From: Ophiosphaerella korrae | Lineage: Eukaryota > Ascomycota > Dothideomycetes > Pleosporales > Phaeosphaeriaceae | Reading direction: 5' to 3' | NCBI GenBank assembly: GCA_028456385.1 | Contig: JALNQF010000819.1 | Coordinates: 1-13,408 of the forward strand | DNA length: 13,408 nt | Part shown: positions 10,139-13,408 of the stretch, piece by piece | Numbering within the stretch: the stretch's first letter is position 1 | How the letters are laid out: the number at the start of each line of letters is the position of its first letter | Position numbers and translations under genes: made by a program | The notes under the pieces: model-generated | What the model saw: only the letters and a program-made list of their open reading frames with translations | Databases searched by the model: none | What the model was told of the DNA's origin: nothing

Positions 10139-10504
10139 GTAAAAACAGACGTATCTAACTTAGTCTACAGAATAGCACTAATATAGGAAGACCTAGAGAC
10201 TAAAAAAGAATACTTAGTTAAATACTTCTCTAAGAAAATAAAGCTAGTAGAGCTTAACTATCTAATCTATAATAAAGAGATACTAGTAATCTATAAAGTA
10301 TTTAAGTAATAGAGAGTATACTTATAAAGAGTAAAATACTAAATAAAGGTCTATATAGACTATAAGAATCTTATAAGATTTATAATAAATAAGGAACTAT
10401 TATAATACTATATAAGATAGTAAGAATTTCTATTAATATTTAATATAGAAATTATATATATAAAAGAGAAAGACAACTAATTTATAGATACCCTTAGTAA
10501 AAGA
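10139..10504 (+). other. RNase H domain and connection
   Basis: The frame shows K-T-D-V-S-N (Asp at 10148-10150; family T-D-A-S), E-L-N-Y with Glu at 10250-10252, N-K-E at 10271-10279 (ancestral D-K-E), a D-Y-K-N-L block near 10355 (ancestral D-H-K-N-L) and D-T-L-S-K-R at 10487-10504, the usual D-A-L-S-R-R that ends this region. RNase H removes the RNA strand after copying. Two of the acidic residues survive and one has become Asn. Confidence 0.8.
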
Positions 10505-10771
10505 CTAGATTTATAGGAAGAAGTAAATATAACTAGTATAGTTCTAGTTAAGAACAAAGAAGGATATCTAGTCCTAAATACACCTAAAATAGCCGTAATA
10601 CTTAAGAGAACAAGTAGCGAGCTAGATAAATAGATTTAGAAAACAATATACGAAGTATCTAAAGAAATAGAAAAACTTAAAATCTAAGAAGGACTTGTAC
10701 AAGTATATAAGAGAACGTATATCCTAAGAAAAATCTAAAGAGAATTTATACAACAATTCTATAAGTTACTA

Positions 10772-11278
10772 GTATATAGTTACTAAAAAATTAATAAGAC
10801 CCTAAATAGGCTACTATAAGATTACTATATCCTAAAAGTAAGATAGCTAGTAATAGAGGTACTACGAGACTATATAGAATATTAGAGAAATAAGTATAAT
10901 AGATATATACTATATAGAATACTACAACTAGTAGAAGTACTAGAATAACTATAGAGAGTTATTACAATAGACTTTATTACAAAGTTACTAAAGTCTAAAG
11001 ACCTAATATTAAGAGTTAAATATAATAGAATCTTAACAATAGTAGATAAACTTATAAAGTACTTATACTTTAGACTATATAAAGAAAAAAGTAGGATAGA
11101 GGTTACTATATACTAAGTCCTAAGAACTATAATTAGTTAATATAGACTACTAGACAAGATTATTATAGATAGAGATATAAGATTTATATCGAAATTATAG
11201 GGAATAATAATAGCGTAATTAGGAATTAAATACGTAATATCTATAGTATACTATCTATAGATAGATAGATAATTAGAA
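10772..11278 (+). other. Integrase: HHCC zinc finger and D-x65-D-x35-E core
   Basis: The zinc-binding module runs from V-Y-S-Y at 10772-10783 (ancestral A-H-G-H, both His now Tyr) to Y-I-E-Y at 10871-10882 (ancestral C-x2-C). The catalytic triad is Asp at 10970-10972 in I-D-F-I-T-K-L, Asp at 11168-11170 in D-R-D, and Glu at 11276-11278 in D-R-x-L-E-Q (family D-G-Q-T-E-Q). Spacing is exactly 65 and 35 residues, canonical for Ty3/gypsy and retroviral integrases. The triad codons survive, but zinc ligands are lost and several stops interrupt the domain. Confidence 0.88.
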
Positions 11279-11653
11279 CAAATAAACTAAATAGTAGAAT
11301 AATACCTAAGATACTACCTTAACTATAACTAGAACAATTAGGTATAGTTACTACCTATAGCACAACTAGTATATAATAGCGTAAAGAATATAGTAATAAA
11401 AATATTACCTTTCTTTATAAACTATAGATTTAACCCTAGTATATATAGAATACTAAGACTAGAGATATCTTAGTCTCTAAGAGGAGAAAAACTTACTAAT
11501 AGACTTAAGGATATATATAATTAACTAAGATAAGATGTAGAATTCCTATACAATTAAATAGTAAAATACTATAATAAGAAATATAAAAAGAGACCCTAAT
11601 TTAAAGAAAGAGAAAAAGTATAGTTAGTATAAAAGAATATTAAGAGTATATAG

Positions 11654-11800
11654 CCTAGTTTAAAACTAGACTACGTTAAGATAAGACTATATAAAATTAA
11701 GAAAGAAATTATACTAGTTATATTTAAACTAAAGCTACTAAATAAGATAAGGATACACTTAACTTTTTATATAGTACTACTTAAGATAGCACTATAAAAC
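11654..11800 (+). other. Integrase C-terminal GPY/F module
   Basis: The frame reads P-S-L-K-L-D-Y-V-K-I-R-L-Y, where R-L-Y at 11684-11692 corresponds to G-P-Y/F after G-to-A and C-to-T changes. R-I-H-L-T-F-Y-I-V-L-L follows near 11750-11782 (family R-I-H-P-V-F-H-V-S-L-L). This module binds DNA and links integrase to the chromodomain. Confidence 0.75.
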
Positions 11801-11851
11801 GCAAAACTACTAGTATATAAAGTAGATATATATAGAGAATAGGAAGAATAA

Positions 11852-12001
11852 GAAGTTAAAGAAATCTTATAGTACTAATTCTATAATAGAAGAAACTACT
11901 ACTTAATAGAATAGATAGGTATAGATAAAAAAGGATAACTATAGGAAAAAACATAGGAACTAGAAGATAACCTTAACTACCCTAAGAAACTAGAAGAGTT
12001 C
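11852..12001 (+). other. C-terminal chromodomain
   Basis: In the pol frame: E-V-K-E-I-L at 11852-11869, R-R-N-Y-Y-L-I-E then TAG (former Trp) at 11912-11914, G at 11918, T then TAG (former Trp) at 11951-11956, E-L-E-D-N-L at 11957-11974 and L-E-E-F at 11990-12001. This matches the chromodomain pattern (V-E-x-I-L ... Y-L-V-K-W-K-G-Y ... T-W-E-P-E-x-N-L ... L-E-E-F). It would read methylated histone H3 and steer integration into heterochromatin. The key aromatic Trp codons are now stops. Confidence 0.85.
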
Positions 12002-12004
12002 TAA

Positions 12005-12670
12005 AATTAAAACTCTCTAGAACGCATAGTAGTAAACTAAGAGAACTAATATTACTATTACTAGATAGAGAGGCGATAGGATCGCCTAATATAGGACCTA
12101 CTATAGCAATATTAAACGCTTTATCTAAGTCTAGCTTAGCTTCTAGAGCTACTAACTATTTAGCTAATTTCTTATTATTTAACGCCTTTATCTTATAAAG
12201 ACAAGAGAGATAAGCTTAATTCTTTACTAGCTTACTCTATATAAGCTCTTAGATCTACTTACACTTAGCTTTAGCCTCTATAATTTAAGATAGTAATTTC
12301 TCTTAAGTCTAGTTAATAGCTCTCTCTATTATTATTAAGCCTAGACGTAAGAATAAGTATAATAAACGTATACTTAGAAAGAGAAATACTAGATACGTTA
12401 TAAGAACTACGTATATTTATACAAATATACGCTTTATAGGCTCTACTATTATTTATAGAAATAATATAAAGAAGAGACTTAGGGTTTAACTTAAGAGAAG
12501 TATAATAAGAACAAGGAAATATTTTAATACTATTGCGCAATATACAATCTACAAAGAGGTAGTAATAATATATAGATAAAATAACTATAGAGAGTAATAA
12601 AGAATTACAAATTAATAAAGAAAGTAGATTAATAACTTTAGCTCTAGAGTAGATAAATAAAGATATACCT
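12005..12670. other. 3' internal region between chromodomain and polypurine tract, no confirmed gene
   Basis: About 670 bp with no confident + strand coding frame. At 12090-12330 the + strand turns pyrimidine-rich, opposite to gag-pol, and the minus strand can be read as a charged, helix-like sequence (K-A-L-N-N-K-K-L-A-K, then L-E-A-K-L-D-L-D-K-A) with stops that could all be former Gln codons. From about 12335 the purine bias returns to the + strand. It could be untranslated leader, an old antisense gene, or captured sequence. Confidence 0.5.
12071..12087. repeat. G/C-rich 7-bp hairpin
   Basis: AGGCGAT at 12071-12077 pairs perfectly with ATCGCCT at 12081-12087 around an AGG loop. It is conspicuous because it keeps two CpG sites and G/C density in a depleted background. 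It lies 67 bp after the last pol codon. There is no T-run typical of a bacterial terminator, and none is expected in a fungus. Confidence 0.5.
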
Positions 12671-12684
12671 AGAGAGAGAGATAG
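12671..12684 (+). other. Polypurine tract (plus-strand primer site)
   Basis: AGAGAGAGAGATAG lies immediately before the 3' LTR start at 12685. Only one base in the tract is a pyrimidine. LTR retrotransposons start plus-strand DNA synthesis from such a tract, so it independently confirms the LTR boundary. Confidence 0.8.
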
Positions 12685-13114
12685 TATTACAATAGTAATA
12701 AGAGAGCTATAAATAGAACTAATAAGTCTTATAACAATTAACTTAGACCTATATAACGCTAAGGGATATAAATCTAATTAGGAAGCTATATATAATTAGG
12801 ACACCTAAAGTAATCTATAATCTATAGACTCTTAGTATTAATAGATTATAGATTATAGTAATCTATAATCTATTAGTCTTAGTACCTATAGATTAATAAA
12901 TTACTATAAGTATATAGCTAGTAGTAATGCGTATTATTAGGATAGTATTAGTAATTTAATCTTTTAACTATAGAACGCTAATACAAGATAGTTATAAAAT
13001 ATCTTCTATTATTTATAGTTATTATAGATCCTAATATAGACTTTTACTATTACCTCGTAATCTACTAACTTCTCTAGATAGGTACCTATAGTTAATAACA
13101 AGTAGCTTGTTATA
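12685..13114 (+). repeat. 3' LTR of element 2 (430 bp)
   Basis: It starts TATTACA (from TGTTACA by G-to-A) and ends GTTATA (from GTAACA). The stretches CTTTTAACTATAGAACGCTA and TAATCTACTAAC are shared with the 5' LTR and missing or altered in LTR 1, so it belongs to element 2 along its length. It has two U3 hairpin units against three in the 5' LTR. Many C/T and G/A differences separate it from the 5' LTR, so ordinary LTR dating would be misled by RIP. Confidence 0.9.
12811..12902. repeat. Two 48-bp palindromic hairpin units in U3 (3' LTR)
   Basis: Arms 12811-12825 and 12841-12855 pair perfectly (TAATCTATAATCTAT with ATAGATTATAGATTA) around a 15-nt loop. A second left arm at 12859-12873 is intact, while its right arm near 12888-12902 is eroded. 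The period is 48 bp as in the 5' LTR. Confidence 0.8.
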
Positions 13115-13408
13115 TAATACTTATTATACTTTATCTATTATTATTTTACTTAAAATACTTTAATATAATTAACTACTATTTTTTATATTTACTACTTTTT
13201 TACTTTATTTAGTTTTTAATATTTATAAATTTTTTATCGTACTATAATATATAGAAAATAACTAAGCTAATTTTTAAAATAATTTTTTTTCTTAATTTTT
13301 TTACTACTTTACTTTTTTTTAACAAATATAACTATATTTTATAAATACTATTTATATTTCTTACTTTTATATATAATTTATATTTATTTATTTACTATAT
13401 AAACTACT
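13115..13408. other. A/T-rich flank without a gene
   Basis: About 290 bp of T-rich sequence like 823-3007, with no open frame and no retroelement motif. In particular it does not contain the pol remainder of element 1, which a simple nested insertion would place here. Confidence 0.7.

Larger units (their letters stand above)
6572..12004 (+). pseudogene. Broken gag-pol polyprotein gene of element 2 (Ty3/gypsy chromovirus)
   Basis: One frame of about 1810 codons runs from a former start at 6572 (ATA GTA GAA AGT, same context as element 1) to TAA at 12002, with a further TAA at 12008. Every landmark lies in this frame: capsid motif 6860-6895, zinc knuckles 7481-7591, protease 8792-8818, RT Asp codons at 9515 and 9707, RNase H 10148-10279, integrase HHCC 10772-10882 and DDE 10970-11278, GPY/F 11684-11692, and chromodomain 11852-12001. 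No frameshift between gag and pol is needed, so the ancestor probably made a single Gag-Pol protein. The frame is broken by dozens of TAA/TAG, never TGA, and by loss of the third RT aspartate. The exact end is uncertain because TAA at 12002 may itself have been a Gln codon. Confidence 0.9.
6034..13114 (+). mobile_element. Element 2: full-layout Ty3/gypsy chromovirus with two LTRs, RIP-inactivated
   Basis: The 7081-bp element has LTRs of 477 and 430 bp with matching ends (TGTTAC...GTAACA in the 5' copy), one gag-pol frame in the order Gag, protease, reverse transcriptase, RNase H, integrase, chromodomain, then a polypurine tract touching the 3' LTR. RT before integrase defines Ty3/gypsy, and the C-terminal chromodomain defines the chromovirus branch, whose members use it to target heterochromatin. 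It is inserted in the pol frame of element 1 after 6033. There is no clear target-site duplication: the five bases before it are TAAAG and the five after it are TAATA. Numerous TAA/TAG codons and lost catalytic residues make it non-autonomous. It keeps more CG, TGC and GCA sites than element 1. Confidence 0.93.

Noticed and set aside
12313..12540. Minus-strand open frame of 75 codons starting ATG
   Set aside because: The composition is low-complexity Ser/Ile/Tyr/Asn/Leu. It lies within the 3' region of a RIP-decayed element, ends at no recognisable motif and needs a start that is common by chance. Most likely a shadow of the A/T-rich sequence.
12005..12670. An env-like third gene
   Set aside because: The hydrophobic readings come from the minus strand of purine-rich sequence, which yields Leu/Phe/Ile artificially. 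No signal peptide or fusion-type motif can be supported.
1..13408. Centromere
   Set aside because: AT-rich RIP-mutated retroelement clusters occur at fungal centromeres but equally in other heterochromatin blocks. Nothing in the sequence alone separates these.

Overview
The window is a gene-dead, extremely A/T-rich block of fungal heterochromatin. Two nested copies of a Ty3/gypsy LTR retrotransposon that carries a chromodomain (a chromovirus) fill about 10 kb of it. The mutation pattern is that of repeat-induced point mutation (RIP): C-to-T and G-to-A transitions at CpA/TpG, with reading frames broken only by TAA/TAG and transposon motifs still readable through the damage (zinc-knuckle Cys and His codons turned into Tyr codons, Trp and Gln codons turned into stops). 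This points to the nuclear genome of a filamentous ascomycete (Pezizomycotina) with AT-rich compartments. I cannot name a species. No intact host gene, tRNA, rRNA or CRISPR array is visible.

Layout. 1-822: a degenerate minisatellite with a unit of about 44 bp. 823-3007: T-rich, nearly G-free sequence with no gene and a short decayed echo of the minisatellite (about 2428-2640). 3008-6033: element 1, made of a 5' LTR (3008-3449) and gag through protease, cut off just after protease. 6034-13114: element 2, complete in layout: 5' LTR (6034-6510), one gag-pol frame (about 6572-12004) with capsid, two zinc knuckles, a long unassigned segment, protease, reverse transcriptase, RNase H, integrase (HHCC, D-x65-D-x35-E, GPY/F) and C-terminal chromodomain, then a 3' leader-type region of about 670 bp, a polypurine tract (12671-12684) and the 3' LTR (12685-13114). 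13115-13408: A/T-rich flank without a gene.

Element 2 begins, at its exact LTR terminus, inside the pol frame of element 1. It is less mutated than element 1, which fits a younger element that jumped into an older relative. The rest of element 1 is not found after element 2, so the locus was later rearranged or is misassembled. The two elements share gag-pol and the LTR body but have different U3 repeats: two direct 54-bp units in element 1, and tandem 48-bp palindromic hairpins in element 2 (three in its 5' LTR, two in its 3' LTR).

The most striking global signal is a trinucleotide rule. By eye I find no TCA and no TGA anywhere in the 13.4 kb, no TGG and a single CCA, whereas ACA and GCA (and TGT, TGC) survive at many places. 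All stop codons are therefore TAA or TAG. All domain calls come from reading the degraded frame by eye. No database search was possible.
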